Assembly (NCBI GenBank): GCA_003864495.1
Contig: ML133460.1
Location: forward strand, 1,253,941-1,317,940
Direction of reading: 5' to 3'
DNA from: Nemopilema nomurai
Taxonomy: Eukaryota; Cnidaria; Scyphozoa; Rhizostomeae; Rhizostomatidae
Length of the DNA stretch: 64,000 nt
Shown: piece by piece, positions 62,150 through 64,000 of the stretch
How positions within the stretch are numbered: position 1 is the first letter of the stretch
How the letters are laid out: each line of letters begins with the position of its first letter
Notes under the pieces: model-generated
What the model saw: the letters and a program-made list of their open reading frames with translations, nothing else
The model's database searches: none
Told to the model about the DNA's origin: nothing
Made by a program: the position numbers and the translations under genes

Positions 62150-64000
62150 ACGGTGTGTGGTTCTCTTATCGGGGCCGGCAAAACCGGGGGAGGGGTGAGC
62201 AAAATCTTCTAGAGCAAAATATTTTCAACGCCATTTAGAAAGAAAAAATAAAGAAGTTTATAAGTAGAAAGAAAGGAGGTCAAACATTCTGTACTTTATT
62301 TTGCTTAACAGGTCTCTGACTACGATTTTATTACCAAAATATTGATTGCCTTTGCCCTTCCATAATCTTCACACGGAGCCTCGTTTTCATTCGCTGGGTC
62401 AAAGGCGGGAAACTCTCCATAGTCATTGCAAACGAAAAGTTTGCCAGAATGTAATGGATAAGACGATTGATTTGGTCGATCAAATGTACGACGCTACACA
62501 AAATCTGAAGGCCAATGTCACTACGGCTAGAACTTTCAATCTTTGTCTAATTCATGGACATAGGCGACAGGTGGGAGTTTTAAATCTTCTGTTAAATTTC
62601 GTAGCAATTTCAAAATTCGAGTACTCGTAATATGCTTTTTGAGAGAGTCTGAAATTGTGCAAAACCTGTTCCCTCTCGCTGGTTTCGCTCAATGTCAGGG
62701 CTGACTATTTTCACGCATAAGATTTTCCAGATGCTTGTCATATGCCTGCCAAGACATACAGTGTAATTAAATTGTGGATGTCCCATTATGTTTTGTTTTC
62801 CAGAATGGAAAATTCTACAGACAGGCATACTCAGTGCATATGAATTGGTGCCATCATCATTGCTCATTGATGGCAAGACACAAATGTATTTCTACGCAAG
62901 TATCAAATGCAATTTCTTATAACTTGCAAAAACAGTTTATCACAAAATTGTCAGTTATTTCTCAAATTAGTGTTTTTGACATACCAGATAAAAAATAAGG
63001 CATCTCATTTCTTTTGAATGATTCCATGAACTGTTGATAGCATTTCTTGTCTGTAGATTCTTCTTACGAAGTACTGCATGCTGTGCCAGTATTTGAATCA
63101 ACCTTGCTTACTGCATCGGAGTTTCTGGACTCCTTTAATTCTGTTTGATTCACACTGCACATCATTTGCAAGTTCTCTGATGCAACATGCACTGTTGTAA
63201 TGAGTGATTTTTTCCAACTAAACACACAATGCATGCTCATAAATTTGCTCTAATTTTGTTTAAAGTATATGATTCACATTTGTTTGAAACATAATGTTGA
63301 GAACACAGCACACACCATTTTTGTATCTCCACTCATGCAAAAATTTATCTTGCTTCTACACACAGAAGTAAATCGTTGAGAAGTGCCATGATTTGCAGAC
63401 TGGTATTCATCCAACATTGATGATAATGTTACAATGAGTCCTCCAGGGAGATTTATGTCTCCATCTTATGCCTTGATAAAATAGCATAATTGATCTCTGG
63501 TCACCTACTTCTACTCATCTTTTCTGAAATTTACCTGTGCCAGAAGGACTGAATATAATAAGATGGCATGTTTTTTGGAAAGGAATGCTAGGATGATAAT
63601 TGTAAAAGTTGAAAATTCCATCTATAACATCTTTAGAGACTGATGCTTTGATTGGGTGCTTAAGTATAGATATTTGTAAAAATTTTCCCATTTTGCTTTT
63701 CCTGCATAAGACAGTGGGTAAGTAGCAGTGGGCAGTGGGCCTTCCTCACCCTTGTAACATACACTAAAAACATAAGCAGATCTTAAAAGAACTGAAAATA
63801 GTTACAGTAATTGAAAAAAGTAATTGACAAGAAAATAGTAAAAAATAATGATCTTTATGAAGCAAACATGTTACAATTAGAGAGGCAATTGGAACTAGAC
63901 TACCCATTTAACCCAAAAAGCAACTGTTACAGGATAAGATACATTTGCTGCATTCTCCTTGTTTGATAAAAATTTTATGAAGGAAAATTGGGCAAACATT
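62150..64000. other. Right-hand end, weak exon-like signals only
   Basis: Two plus-strand stretches look mildly exon-like: 62346-62571, ending in a GTGGGA donor (motif MDKTIDLVDQMYDATQNLKA), and 62804 onward, after a TTTTCCAG acceptor (motif NGKFYRQAYSVHMNWC). Neither matches a family I know. From 63000 to the end I see no coding content and no complete repeat. Confidence 0.35.

Overview
The window is metazoan nuclear DNA. Its genes have many short exons with GT-AG introns. They include animal-wide genes (CFAP20, PSMG4, RBM18, astacin proteases, a secreted flavin amine oxidase) whose introns cut the reading frames cleanly. AT-rich spacers, decayed hAT-type transposons, MITEs, a SINE-like element and a minisatellite fill the rest. 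I infer an early-branching marine invertebrate, most likely a cnidarian; no single base proves the phylum. All exon models were read by hand from homology, splice sites and phase arithmetic.

Layout. 1-23.4 kb looks richer in GC and nearly empty: one convincing tetratricopeptide exon (minus strand, 9360-9627), a decayed coding relic just beyond it, and a few exon-like stretches of unknown value. 23.7-33.1 kb is a compact head-to-tail series of three small housekeeping genes on the minus strand: CFAP20 (7 exons), PSMG4 (3 exons) and RBM18 (5 exons), about 1 kb apart. The CFAP20 frame is broken by one extra base in exon 6. 35.5-51.0 kb is a plus-strand astacin cluster: a single-exon relic and two full seven-exon genes of exactly equal coding length (1026 bases). 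Introns 5 and 6 of the second gene are inflated by two dead transposon-type genes. 55.0-58.7 kb is a four-exon secreted FAD polyamine-oxidase-like gene behind a TATA box, with a 40-bp minisatellite in intron 1. 58.9-60.5 kb is a complete non-autonomous hAT element with a perfect 8-bp target duplication. 61.3-62.1 kb is a decayed minus-strand coding sequence of unknown family, and the remainder to 64 kb shows only weak exon-like signals.

The genes do not form one pathway. CFAP20 is a ciliary axoneme protein, PSMG4 a proteasome assembly chaperone and RBM18 an RNA-binding protein. The astacins are secreted zinc proteases made as zymogens, and the amine oxidase is predicted to act outside the cell on polyamines. 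The most interesting points are: the astacin pair lacking one of the two standard catalytic-domain disulfides; phase rescue in the second astacin by a tandem AG acceptor; the frame break in CFAP20; an insertion-like hAT element ending 23 bases before an exon; and the minisatellite whose units each carry a 12-base palindrome.
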